A DNA stretch of 14,849 nucleotides from Burkholderiales bacterium. GTDB taxonomy: Bacteria; Pseudomonadota; Gammaproteobacteria; Burkholderiales; Usitatibacteraceae. Below the pieces are notes generated by a model, which did no database searches, was not told the DNA's origin, and was given only the letters and a program-made list of their open reading frames with translations. The stretch covers positions 1 through 14,849 of the forward strand of contig JADGRS010000027.1 of NCBI GenBank assembly GCA_017880705.1. The letters run 5' to 3'. Position numbers and translations under genes: made by a program. Below, one piece after another: positions 7,697-14,826 of this stretch (position 1 is its first letter; the number at the start of each line of letters is the position of its first letter).

Positions 7697-7710
7697 CGAG
7701 CGTTCGCTCG
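7697..7710. repeat. 14-base perfect palindrome in the urtA upstream region
   Basis: CGAGCG-TT-CGCTCG is a perfect dyad directly after the NtrC-type site. It could be a second regulator site or chance in G/C-rich DNA. It has no T-run, so it is not a terminator. Confidence 0.35.
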
Positions 7711-7762
7711 GGCCCGGGAATGATGTCGATCCTTTTCTTTTTCGCAATGGGATCAACTTCCT

Positions 7763-7780
7763 AAGCCGCGCCCGCGGCTT
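7763..7780. repeat. 18-base perfect inverted repeat abutting the sigma-54 promoter
   Basis: AAGCCGCG and CGCGGCTT, separated by CC, form a perfect 8-bp dyad that ends two bases before the TGGCAC of the -24 element. Its position would let a bound protein interfere with sigma-54 polymerase. Alternatively it is a weak stem-loop at the end of stray pbpG transcripts, though no U-run follows. Confidence 0.45.
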
Positions 7781-7781
7781 C

Positions 7782-7797
7782 TGGCACAAACGTCGCT
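7782..7797 (+). promoter_or_regulatory. sigma-54 (-24/-12) promoter of the urt-ure operon
   Basis: TGGCACAAACGTCGCT matches the RpoN consensus TGGCAC-N5-TTGCW: the -24 hexamer is perfect, the GG to GC spacing is exact, and only one base of TTGC differs. Transcription would start near 7808, giving a leader of about 57 bases before urtA with its own SD. Together with the NtrC-type dyad upstream it predicts induction under nitrogen limitation, which fits a urea importer and urease. Confidence 0.6.
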
Positions 7798-7864
7798 ACT
7801 AATCCTTCCGAAGCGAACGCCCCTTGGCGATTCGCGTTTCACCACACTCACGGGAAGGAAAACA

Positions 7865-9160
7865 ATGAAACGTCGTTCGTTCTTCAAGGCACTCGCTTTG
7901 AGCACGGCGCTCGCCGCTGCGGGCTTCGGCTCCATCGACGCGGTCGCGCAGGCCAAGGTCGTCAAGGTCGGCGTGCTGCATTCGCTCTCGGGCACCATGG
8001 CCATCAGCGAAACCGTGCTGAAGGACGTCGCGCTCATGACCTTCGACGAGATCAACGCCAAGGGCGGCGTGATGGGCTACAAGATCGAGGCCACGGTCGT
8101 CGATCCCGCCTCCAACTGGCCGCTGTTCGCGGAGAAGGCGCGCGGCCTCATCACGCAGGACAAGGTCGCGGTCGTGTTCGGCTGCTGGACTTCGGTGTCG
8201 CGCAAGAGCGTGCTGCCGGTGTTCGAGGAATTGAACGGCCTGCTCTTCTACCCCGTGCAGTACGAGGGCGAGGAGCTTTCCAAGAACGTGTTCTACACGG
8301 GCGCGGCGCCCAACCAGCAGGCGATTCCCGCCGTCGAGTACCTGATGAGCAAGGAAGGCGGCGGCGCCAAGCGCTGGGTCCTGCTCGGCACCGACTACGT
8401 GTATCCGCGCACGACCAACAAGATCCTGCGCGCATTCCTCAAGTCCAAGGGAGTCGCGGACAAGGACATCGACGAGAAGTACACGCCCTTCGGCCACAGC
8501 GATTACCAGACGATCGTGGCCGACATCAAGAAGTTCGCGGCCGGCGGCAAGACCGCGGTGGTTTCCACGATCAACGGCGACTCCAACGTGCCCTTCTACA
8601 AGGAGCTCGGCAACCAGGGCCTTAAGGCGACGGATGTGCCGGTCGTGGCTTTCTCCGTTGGCGAAGAGGAGCTGCGCGGCGTGGATACCAAGCCGCTCGT
8701 GGGCCACCTCGCGGCGTGGAATTACTTCATGTCGCTCAAGAACCCGGTGAACGACGCCTGGAAGAAGCAGTGGGCGGCCTATGCGAAGGCGAAGAAGCTT
8801 CCGGGCGCCGACAAGCCGCTCACCAACGACCCAATGGAAGCCACGTACATCGGCATCCACATGTGGAAGCAGGCGGTCGAGAAGGCCAAGTCGTTCGATA
8901 CCGACAAGGTGATCGCGGCCATGGCGGGCCAGTCGTTCGCCGCGCCCGACGGCTTCACGATCAAGATGGACGAGAAGAACCACCACCTGCACAAGCCGGT
9001 GTTCATCGGCGAGGTGAAGGCGGACGGCCAGTTCAACGTCGTGTGGAAGACGAAGGGCCCGGTGCGCGCGCAGCCGTGGAGCCAGTACATCGCGGGCAAC
9101 GACAAGAAGAAGGACGAGCCGGAAGTCGCAGCGCCTGCCGCCGCTGCACCGAAGAAGTGA
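7865..9160 (+). CDS. urtA: urea ABC transporter substrate-binding protein UrtA
   Basis: A 431-residue periplasmic solute-binding protein of the LivJ/AmiC type; it captures urea and delivers it to UrtBC. Recognised from VKVGVLHSLSGTMAISET, GYKIEATVVDPASNW, FGCWTSVSRKSVLPVFE and LLFYPVQYEGEELS, which are characteristic of UrtA rather than the amino-acid-binding homologues. The N-terminus MKRRSFFKALALSTALAAAG has a twin-arginine RRxFFK motif and an AQA cleavage site near residue 30, so export may use Tat. A strong SD (GGAAGGA, 7853-7859) lies 5 bases before the ATG. The last 15 or so residues (EPEVAAPAAAAPKK) form a low-complexity Ala/Pro tail beyond the usual end of the fold. First gene of the operon, under the predicted sigma-54 promoter. 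Confidence 0.95.
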   Translation: MKRRSFFKALALSTALAAAGFGSIDAVAQAKVVKVGVLHSLSGTMAISETVLKDVALMTFDEINAKGGVMGYKIEATVVDPASNWPLFAEKARGLITQDKVAVVFGCWTSVSRKSVLPVFEELNGLLFYPVQYEGEELSKNVFYTGAAPNQQAIPAVEYLMSKEGGGAKRWVLLGTDYVYPRTTNKILRAFLKSKGVADKDIDEKYTPFGHSDYQTIVADIKKFAAGGKTAVVSTINGDSNVPFYKELGNQGLKATDVPVVAFSVGEEELRGVDTKPLVGHLAAWNYFMSLKNPVNDAWKKQWAAYAKAKKLPGADKPLTNDPMEATYIGIHMWKQAVEKAKSFDTDKVIAAMAGQSFAAPDGFTIKMDEKNHHLHKPVFIGEVKADGQFNVVWKTKGPVRAQPWSQYIAGNDKKKDEPEVAAPAAAAPKK

Positions 9161-9198
9161 GCTTCAGCCCCGTATAGGAAACCGACACTGCATAGAGG

Positions 9199-9230
9199 AC
9201 GACGGCGGCGCTTGGTGGCGCCGCCGTCGT
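9199..9230 (+). promoter_or_regulatory. 13-bp perfect stem-loop between urtA and urtB
   Basis: Arms 9199-9211 and 9218-9230 pair perfectly around the loop TTGGTG; the arm begins ACGACGGCGGCGC. It lies 38 bases after the urtA stop and ends only two bases before the GGAG that precedes urtB. There is no U-run after it, so it resembles the intercistronic hairpins that protect abundant binding-protein mRNA and lower expression of the downstream permease genes. That role is inferred from similar operons. Confidence 0.6.
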
Positions 9231-9239
9231 TTGGAGACC

Positions 9240-10835
9240 ATGATTCGGCGAATCCTTCTCTCGGCTGCATTCACGCTCGCGAGCCTTGTCTTCGCGCCGC
9301 TTGCGCACGCGCTCGATCCGGCCGTGGTGGCCAGGCTCACCTCGGGCGAGAGCGACGACCAGGTGGCCGCCGTCGCCGCGTTGGTCGCTTCGGGCGAGGA
9401 TCGCGCGATCGTCCTGCTGCGGGCGCTCTCCGAGGGCGAGGTGCAGGTCGCCGGCAAGCAAGTCCTCATCGTGAAGGGCGAGGCCGCGGTCGATGCGGTT
9501 ACCGGCGCCGGCGTCTCGCCCCTGCCCGCCGGCCTCGAGGACGTGGGGGTGAACAACCGGCTGCGGCGCGAGCTCGAGTCGGGCATCGCGGCCCTGCAGC
9601 TCATCTCGCCGGATCGCGCCACGCGCCTCGCGGCAATCAAGGAACTGGGCGCCAACGCCAACGATGCGATGCTGCCGCTGGTCAACAAGGCGCTCGCGAA
9701 GGAAACCGATCCCGACATCAGGGCGCAGCTCGAGATGATCGCGGCGGCCATGGAATTGAAGGGCGGCACGAAGGAGTCGCGCATCGCCGCCCTGAAGAAG
9801 CTCGCCGCCTCGAACAATCCGAATACCAAGCCGCTGCTCCTGGGCGTGCTCGAAAAGGGCGCGGAAGCCGACGAGGACGTGCGCCGCCAGGCGGAGACGA
9901 GCCTGCGTTCCGTCGAGGGGCGCCTCGCGTGGGCGGGCCGCGCGGGCCTGCTCTTCTCCGGGATCAGCCTGGGCTCGATCCTCCTCCTGGCCGCGCTCGG
10001 CCTCGCCATCACCTACGGCCTGATGGGCGTCATCAACATGGCTCATGGCGAGCTCATCATGATCGGGGCTTACACGACGTACGTCGTGCAGAACCTCTTT
10101 CGGGCCTATGCGCCGGGTGCCTTCGATTGGTACCTGGCGCTCGCCGTGCCTGCGTCCTTCGCCGTAGCGGCCGCGGTGGGCATGGCCCTCGAGCGCAGCG
10201 TGATCCGCTGGCTTTACGGCCGGCCGCTCGAAACGCTGCTCGCCACCTGGGGCATCAGCCTCATGCTCATCCAGGGGGTGCGCACGATTTTCGGCGCGCA
10301 GAACGTGCAGGTGGAGAATCCCGCGTTCATGTCGGGCGGCGTCGAGATCTTCACGGGCGTGGTGTTTCCCTACAGCCGCATCGTCATCATCGCCTTCGCC
10401 GCCACGGTGCTCGTGTGCATGGCGGTGCTGCTCAATCGCACGCGGCTGGGCCTGTTCGTGCGGGCGGTCACGCAGAATCGCAAGATGGCCGCGTGCGTGG
10501 GCGTGCGCACCGCGCGCGTGGACACCTGGGCCTTCGGCCTCGGCTCCGGCCTCGCGGGCCTGGCCGGCTGCGCGCTCTCGCAGATCGGCAACGTCGGCCC
10601 CGACCTCGGGCAAAGCTACATCGTCGACTCGTTCCTGGTCGTCGTCTTCGGCGGCGTGGGCCAGCTGGTGGGCACCGTGTACGCGGCCCTCGGCCTGGGG
10701 CTGGCCAACAAGCTGCTCGAATCGTGGGCGGGCGCGGTGCTCGCGAAGATCGCGGTGCTGGTCTTCATCATCATCTTCATCCAGAAGAAGCCCTCGGGGC
10801 TCTTCGCGCTGAAGGGTCGGGCGGTCGAGTCATGA
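9240..10835 (+). CDS. urtB: urea ABC transporter permease UrtB (with N-terminal extracytoplasmic domain)
   Basis: A 531-residue inner-membrane permease. It has a cleavable signal peptide (MIRRILLSAAFTLASLVFAPLAHA, 1-24) and then about 200 residues of soluble, helical, repeat-like sequence (AAVAALVASGEDRAI, AAIKELGANANDAML, IAALKKLAASNNPNT) that would lie in the periplasm. The LivH-like membrane domain follows from about 235, with LAITYGLMGVINMAHGELIMIG (255-276) and the cytoplasmic coupling loop LFVRAVTQNRKMAACVGVR (405-423). This two-part layout is normal for proteobacterial UrtB. ATG 9240 has GGAG three bases upstream; an in-frame TTG at 9231 would add three residues but lies directly against the hairpin. 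The stop overlaps the urtC start as ATGA. Confidence 0.93.
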   Translation: MIRRILLSAAFTLASLVFAPLAHALDPAVVARLTSGESDDQVAAVAALVASGEDRAIVLLRALSEGEVQVAGKQVLIVKGEAAVDAVTGAGVSPLPAGLEDVGVNNRLRRELESGIAALQLISPDRATRLAAIKELGANANDAMLPLVNKALAKETDPDIRAQLEMIAAAMELKGGTKESRIAALKKLAASNNPNTKPLLLGVLEKGAEADEDVRRQAETSLRSVEGRLAWAGRAGLLFSGISLGSILLLAALGLAITYGLMGVINMAHGELIMIGAYTTYVVQNLFRAYAPGAFDWYLALAVPASFAVAAAVGMALERSVIRWLYGRPLETLLATWGISLMLIQGVRTIFGAQNVQVENPAFMSGGVEIFTGVVFPYSRIVIIAFAATVLVCMAVLLNRTRLGLFVRAVTQNRKMAACVGVRTARVDTWAFGLGSGLAGLAGCALSQIGNVGPDLGQSYIVDSFLVVVFGGVGQLVGTVYAALGLGLANKLLESWAGAVLAKIAVLVFIIIFIQKKPSGLFALKGRAVES

Positions 10836-11914
10836 TCTTCGCGCGCCTCTACGGCCCGAAAGGATGGCTCGCCGTCCTCGCGGGCGCGATCGTGGTGTTC
10901 GCCGTCTTCCCGGTGCTGAACCTCGTCGTCCCGCCCGAGAGCGCGTTCCACGTCTCCGCGTTCGGCGTGGGGCTTGGCGGCAAGTTCATGTGCTACATGA
11001 TCGTGGCCGTCGCGATGGACCTCGTCTGGGGCTACGCGGGAATCCTCTCGCTGGGCCACGGCCTGTTCTTCGCGCTCGGCGGCTATGCGATGGGCATGTA
11101 CCTGATGCGGCAGATCGGCGCCGACGGCCAGTACCGCGTCAACATGCCCGACTTCATGGTGTTCCTCGACTGGAAGGAATTCCCCTGGACGTGGTGGAAC
11201 TCCGATAGTTTCCTGTGGTGCATGTTCCTGGTGGTGGCGGTGCCGGGGCTCCTCGCGTACGTCTTCGGCTACTTCGCGTTCCGCTCGCGCGTGAAGGGCG
11301 TGTACTTCTCGATCATCACGCAGGCGCTCACCTTCGCCGCGATGCTGCTCTTCTTCCGCAACGCCACGGGCTTCGGCGGCAACAACGGCTTCACCGACTT
11401 CAAGCGCATCCTCGACATCCCCATCACCACGCCGCAGACGCGCATGGCGCTCTTCGCGATCACGGGCGCGGTGCTGATCGCGACGCTGTTGCTGGGCCGC
11501 TACCTCGTGACTTCGAAGTTCGGGCGCGTGCTCGCCGCCATCCGTGACGCCGAGGCGCGCGTCATGTTCTGCGGCTACGACACGGTGCACTACAAGCTCT
11601 TCATCTGGACGCTCTCCGCGGTGCTGTGCGGAATCGCGGGAGCGCTCTACGTTCCGCAGGTGGGCATCATCAACCCGAGCGAGATGTCGCCGGCGAACTC
11701 CATCGAGATCGCCATCTGGACGGCGGTGGGCGGGCGCGGCACCCTCATCGGCCCCATCGTCGGCGCGGGGCTGGTCAACGGCGCGAAGACCATCTTCACC
11801 GTGGCATTGCCCGAGTACTGGCTCTACGTGCTGGGCCTCATCTTCATCCTCGTGACGCTCTTCCTTCCCCATGGCGTCGTGGGCCTGGTGCAGCGATGGG
11901 CGAAAAGGACGTGA
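10832..11914 (+). CDS. urtC: urea ABC transporter permease UrtC
   Basis: A 360-residue LivM-type permease, partner of UrtB in the membrane channel for urea. The first helix is at about 12-33, then MDLVWGYAGILSLGHGLFFALGGYA (62-86), a hallmark of LivM/UrtC. A polar loop rich in Trp (DWKEFPWTWWNS, 113-124) is typical of UrtC rather than of branched-chain amino-acid permeases. The coupling loop RVLAAIRDAEARVMFCGYD is at 232-250, and GGRGTLIGPIVGAGLVN lies at 300-316. The length is within the family range. The start overlaps the urtB stop (ATGA) and the stop shares one base with the urtD start, so translation is likely coupled throughout. Confidence 0.93.
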   Translation: MIFARLYGPKGWLAVLAGAIVVFAVFPVLNLVVPPESAFHVSAFGVGLGGKFMCYMIVAVAMDLVWGYAGILSLGHGLFFALGGYAMGMYLMRQIGADGQYRVNMPDFMVFLDWKEFPWTWWNSDSFLWCMFLVVAVPGLLAYVFGYFAFRSRVKGVYFSIITQALTFAAMLLFFRNATGFGGNNGFTDFKRILDIPITTPQTRMALFAITGAVLIATLLLGRYLVTSKFGRVLAAIRDAEARVMFCGYDTVHYKLFIWTLSAVLCGIAGALYVPQVGIINPSEMSPANSIEIAIWTAVGGRGTLIGPIVGAGLVNGAKTIFTVALPEYWLYVLGLIFILVTLFLPHGVVGLVQRWAKRT

Positions 11915-12795
11915 TGCTCTCGGAGCCGCCGGCGGCGGTCGAGGGAAGGCTTCCCGATCCCGACCATCGCCCATGGCCGTGGTGGCCGCCGGCCCCCGCG
12001 AGGAAGGAAATGGCGAGCGGCGCCGGCAACATCGATTCCACGCAGCTCGACGTGCGCCACGGCGTCGTCCTCTACCTCGACGACATCTCGGTGAGCTTCG
12101 ACGGCTTCAAGGCGCTCAACAAGCTTTCGCTGTCGATCGACGCGGGCGAGCTGCGCTGCGTGATCGGCCCCAACGGCGCCGGCAAGACGACGATGATGGA
12201 CGTCATCACCGGCAAGACGCGTCCCGACGCGGGCAAGGCCTTCTTCGGGACGACCATCGACCTCACCAAGCTCACCGAGCCGCAGATCGCCCATGCGGGC
12301 ATCGGGCGCAAGTTCCAGAAGCCCACGATCTTCGAGCATCACACGGCGTTCGAGAACCTCGAGCTCTCGATGAAGGCGGACAAGCGCGTGAGGAAGACGC
12401 TCTTCGCGAAGCTCTCGCCGGAGGAGCGCGACCGCATCGCCACCACGCTCGCGCAGATCCGCCTGGACGATTCCGCGGACCGTCCCGCCGGATTGCTGTC
12501 GCACGGACAGAAGCAGTGGCTGGAGATCGGCATGCTGCTCATGCAGGAGCCGAAGCTCCTCCTTCTCGACGAGCCGGTCGCGGGCATGAGCGACGAGGAG
12601 ACGGAGCGCACCGCGGAGCTTTTCCTCACCCTGGCGGGAACCCATTCCCTCGTCGTGGTCGAGCACGACATGTCCTTCATCGCGCGGATCGCGCGCAAGG
12701 TGACGGTGCTTCACGAGGGCAGCGTGCTCGCCGAGGGCACGCTGGACACCGTGCAGAACGATCCTCGCGTCATCGAAGTGTATCTGGGCCGCTGA
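11914..12795 (+). CDS. urtD: urea ABC transporter ATP-binding protein UrtD
   Basis: Cytoplasmic LivG-type ATPase driving urea import. From ATG 11914 (TGATG junction with urtC, SD AAAAGGA at 11903-11909) it has 293 residues. Motifs: Walker A GPNGAGKTT 85-93, Q-loop Q135 in GRKFQKPTIFE, Walker B with LLLLDE 215-220, H-loop H251. The signature is LSHGQ (195-199) rather than LSGGQ, which is characteristic of UrtD. The first 32 residues are a Pro/Trp-rich extension (DHRPWPWWPPAPARK) that is not part of the ATPase fold. An in-frame ATG at 12010 has an excellent GAGGA SD six bases upstream and would give a 261-residue protein of typical length. The start is therefore unsettled: 11914 or 12010. Confidence 0.92.
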   Translation: MLSEPPAAVEGRLPDPDHRPWPWWPPAPARKEMASGAGNIDSTQLDVRHGVVLYLDDISVSFDGFKALNKLSLSIDAGELRCVIGPNGAGKTTMMDVITGKTRPDAGKAFFGTTIDLTKLTEPQIAHAGIGRKFQKPTIFEHHTAFENLELSMKADKRVRKTLFAKLSPEERDRIATTLAQIRLDDSADRPAGLLSHGQKQWLEIGMLLMQEPKLLLLDEPVAGMSDEETERTAELFLTLAGTHSLVVVEHDMSFIARIARKVTVLHEGSVLAEGTLDTVQNDPRVIEVYLGR

Positions 12796-12808
12796 AGACG
12801 GAGCGCCG

Positions 12809-13501
12809 ATGCTGACCATCTCCAACTTGAACCAGTACTACGGCGGCAGCCACATCCTGCGCGACCTCACGTTCGAAGTGCCCGACGGAAAGGTGACGTG
12901 CCTGCTCGGCCGCAACGGCGTCGGCAAGACGACGCTCCTGCGCACCTTGATGGGCGTCCTTCCCGCGAAGACCGGCAGCGTGAAGTTCGGCGACCTCGAT
13001 CTCACCCGTGCGAAGTCCGAGGACCGCGCCCGCGCCGGCATCGGCTTCGTGCCCCAGGGCCGTGAGATCTTCGCGCGCCTCACGGTGGAGGAGAATCTCG
13101 AGATGGGCCTCGCCACCAAGGACGGCAAGGCCAAGGTGCCCGAGCGCATCTTCGAGATGTTCCCGGTGCTGAAGCAGATGATGGGCCGGCGCGGCGGCGA
13201 CCTTTCCGGCGGCCAGCAGCAGCAGCTCGCCATCGGGCGCGCGCTCGCCATGGGCCCGAGGCTCCTCATCCTCGACGAGCCCACGGAAGGCATCCAGCCT
13301 TCCATCATCAAGGACATCGAGCACGTCATCCGCTCGCTCGCGGCCACGGGCGAGATGGCGATCCTTCTCGTCGAGCAGTACTACGATTTCGCGCAGTCGC
13401 TCGCCGACCAGTACCTCGTGATGGAGCGCGGCGAGATCGTCGCCCGCGGCGAAGGGGCCAACATGGAGCGCGACAACGTGCGCGGCCTCCTCGCCGTATG
13501 A
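12809..13501 (+). CDS. urtE: urea ABC transporter ATP-binding protein UrtE
   Basis: A 230-residue LivF-type ATPase, the second nucleotide-binding subunit, forming a heterodimer with UrtD. Motifs: LNQYYGGSHILRDLTFEV at the N-terminus, Walker A GRNGVGKTT 34-42, Q-loop Q83 in GFVPQGREIF, signature LSGGQQQQLAIGRAL from 132, and Walker B with LLILDE 152-157. The H-loop position reads VEQYYDFA with no histidine, as in other LivF/UrtE proteins, so the usual catalytic histidine is supplied only by UrtD in this pair. GGAG (12800-12803) precedes the ATG by 5 bases. It lies 13 bases after urtD and 7 before ureD. Confidence 0.94.
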   Translation: MLTISNLNQYYGGSHILRDLTFEVPDGKVTCLLGRNGVGKTTLLRTLMGVLPAKTGSVKFGDLDLTRAKSEDRARAGIGFVPQGREIFARLTVEENLEMGLATKDGKAKVPERIFEMFPVLKQMMGRRGGDLSGGQQQQLAIGRALAMGPRLLILDEPTEGIQPSIIKDIEHVIRSLAATGEMAILLVEQYYDFAQSLADQYLVMERGEIVARGEGANMERDNVRGLLAV

Positions 13502-13508
13502 TGGACCC

Positions 13509-14351
13509 ATGCCCCCCGACGACGCGATCCAGGCCGCGCGCTGGCGAGCGAGCCTCGCGCTCGAGTTCGAGCGCCGCGGCGAGCGCAGCGTTCTCGCGTC
13601 GCGAGTCCACGACGGACCCCTCGTCGTGCAGAAGCCGCTGTATCCCGAAGGCGATGCGGTGTGCCACGCAATCGTCGTGCATCCTCCGGCGGGCATCGCC
13701 GGCGGCGACGAGCTCGAGATCGCGGTGCGCGCCCATCCCGGCGTCCACGCGCTCCTGACGACGCCGGGGGCCGGAAAATGGTATCGCTCCGCGGGACCCC
13801 GGGCGCTGCAGCGCGTGACGCTCGACGTGGCGCCGGCGAGCATCGTCGAATGGTTGCCGCAGGAGACCATCGTCTATGACGGCGCGTACGCGGACATTCG
13901 CTGGGAGGCGCATCTCGCGCCCGACGCGCGCCTCATCGCATGGGACATCGTGTGCCTCGGCCGCACCGGGTCGGGCGAGCGCTTCGACAACGGACGCTGC
14001 CGCATCGAGACGCGCCTCGTGCGCGACGGCCGGCTCGCGTGGCTCGAGCGCGGACACCTCGGGCGGGGCTCGCCGGTCTCGTCTTCCCCTGCGGGCCTCG
14101 ACGGGGCGCCCGTGCTGGGCACGATGATCGCCGCGGCGCCCGCGATCGACGACGCGTGGCTTGCCGCCTGCCGCGAAGTCGCGCCGCGCCGCGGGGAATC
14201 GGCCGTTACGCGGCTGCCGGGCTTGCTCGTGGCGCGCCATCGCGGCGATTCGACGGAAGCCGCCAGGATGTACTTCGTGGAATTGTGGAAGCGCCTGCGC
14301 CTTCCCATCGCCGGGCGCGAGGCGGTCGAGCCGCGCATCTGGCGCACCTGA
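13509..14351 (+). CDS. ureD: urease accessory protein UreD
   Basis: A 280-residue urease accessory protein of normal length. With UreF and UreG it forms the complex that loads nickel and CO2 into apo-urease in the cytoplasm. Family motifs in order: GGDELEIAV (65-73), [13 protein letters not shown] (82-94), [13 protein letters not shown] (114-126) and [15 protein letters not shown] (145-159). It starts 7 bases after urtE with no strong SD (only TGGA), so translation probably depends on ribosomes ending at urtE. Direct linkage to the urt genes ties uptake to use of urea; ureE, ureF and ureG would be expected beyond the right edge. Confidence 0.93.
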   Translation: MPPDDAIQAARWRASLALEFERRGERSVLASRVHDGPLVVQKPLYPEGDAVCHAIVVHPPAGIAGGDELEIAVRAHPGVHALLTTPGAGKWYRSAGPRALQRVTLDVAPASIVEWLPQETIVYDGAYADIRWEAHLAPDARLIAWDIVCLGRTGSGERFDNGRCRIETRLVRDGRLAWLERGHLGRGSPVSSSPAGLDGAPVLGTMIAAAPAIDDAWLAACREVAPRRGESAVTRLPGLLVARHRGDSTEAARMYFVELWKRLRLPIAGREAVEPRIWRT

Positions 14352-14361
14352 GGGACAAGCG

Positions 14362-14664
14362 ATGGAGCTCACGCCGAGGGAAAAGGACAAGCTGCTCATC
14401 TTCACCGCGGGCCTGGTCGCCGAGCGGCGCAAGGCGCGCGGGCTGAAGCTCAACTATCCCGAGGCGGTGGCCTACATCTCCGCGGCGATCATGGAAGGCG
14501 CTCGCGACGGACGAAGCGTGTCCGATCTCATGGGCTTCGGCACGACGCTCCTCACCCGCTCCGACGTTATGGAAGGAGTGGCCGAGATGATCCCCGAGAT
14601 CCAGGTGGAGGCGACTTTTCCCGATGGCACCAAGCTCGTCACCGTCCACCATCCTATCGTTTAG
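14362..14664 (+). CDS. ureA: urease gamma subunit UreA
   Basis: A 100-residue protein, exactly the usual size of the small structural subunit of bacterial urease, which hydrolyses urea to ammonia and carbamate in the cytoplasm as part of the UreABC trimer of trimers. [20 protein letters not shown] at the start, [46 protein letters not shown] and [14 protein letters not shown] at the end are nearly invariant in the family. AGGGA (14351-14355) lies 6 bases before the ATG, and the gap to ureD is 10 bases. Downstream an inverted-repeat element separates it from ureB. Confidence 0.97.
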   Translation: MELTPREKDKLLIFTAGLVAERRKARGLKLNYPEAVAYISAAIMEGARDGRSVSDLMGFGTTLLTRSDVMEGVAEMIPEIQVEATFPDGTKLVTVHHPIV

Positions 14665-14673
14665 AAGACTACT

Positions 14674-14803
14674 GCTTTGAATCCGCAGATAAACGCAGAT
14701 GAACGCGGTAACGGCGCAAAGGGCTAAGAGCGTATCCATGGCCACGGTCAACCTCCTTCGAAGCTCAACGGCGTTCATCTGCGTTTATCTGCGGATCCAA
14801 AGC
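14674..14803. repeat. 130-base inverted-repeat (MITE-like) element between ureA and ureB
   Basis: The arms 14674-14706 and 14771-14803 are inverted copies of 33 bases with a single mismatch (14680). Each arm contains a tandem of the 10-base unit CGCAGATRAA. The 64-base centre has no open gene. The unit resembles a repeat I remember from intergenic DNA of many unrelated bacteria, often as CGCAGATGAA/CGCAGATAAA strings; that is recollection, not a search. In mRNA the arms would form a very stable hairpin between the ureA and ureB cistrons. I see no obvious target-site duplication, so mobility is inferred only from the structure. Confidence 0.8.
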
Positions 14804-14826
14804 CTTTTGCTCGCTTCACTCTCACC

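Noticed and set aside
7751..7763. Possible IHF site ATCAACTTCCTAA between the NtrC-type site and the promoter
   Set aside because: It has two mismatches to WATCAANNNNTTR at conserved positions, too weak to annotate.
9212..10831. In-frame upstream extension that would fuse 540 codons to urtC
   Set aside because: It lies wholly within urtB in another frame and is Gly/Arg-rich; urtC starts at 10832 in the ATGA overlap.
14206..14778. Minus-strand frame crossing the repeat, with an internal ATG after an AAGGAGG-like sequence
   Set aside because: Most of it is antisense to ureD and ureA, and the part in the repeat is only translated repeat sequence with no family features.
14674..14803. CRISPR-like reading of the CGCAGATRAA repeats
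   Set aside because: The units are only 10 bases, contiguous without spacers and arranged as inverted arms, so this is not a CRISPR array.
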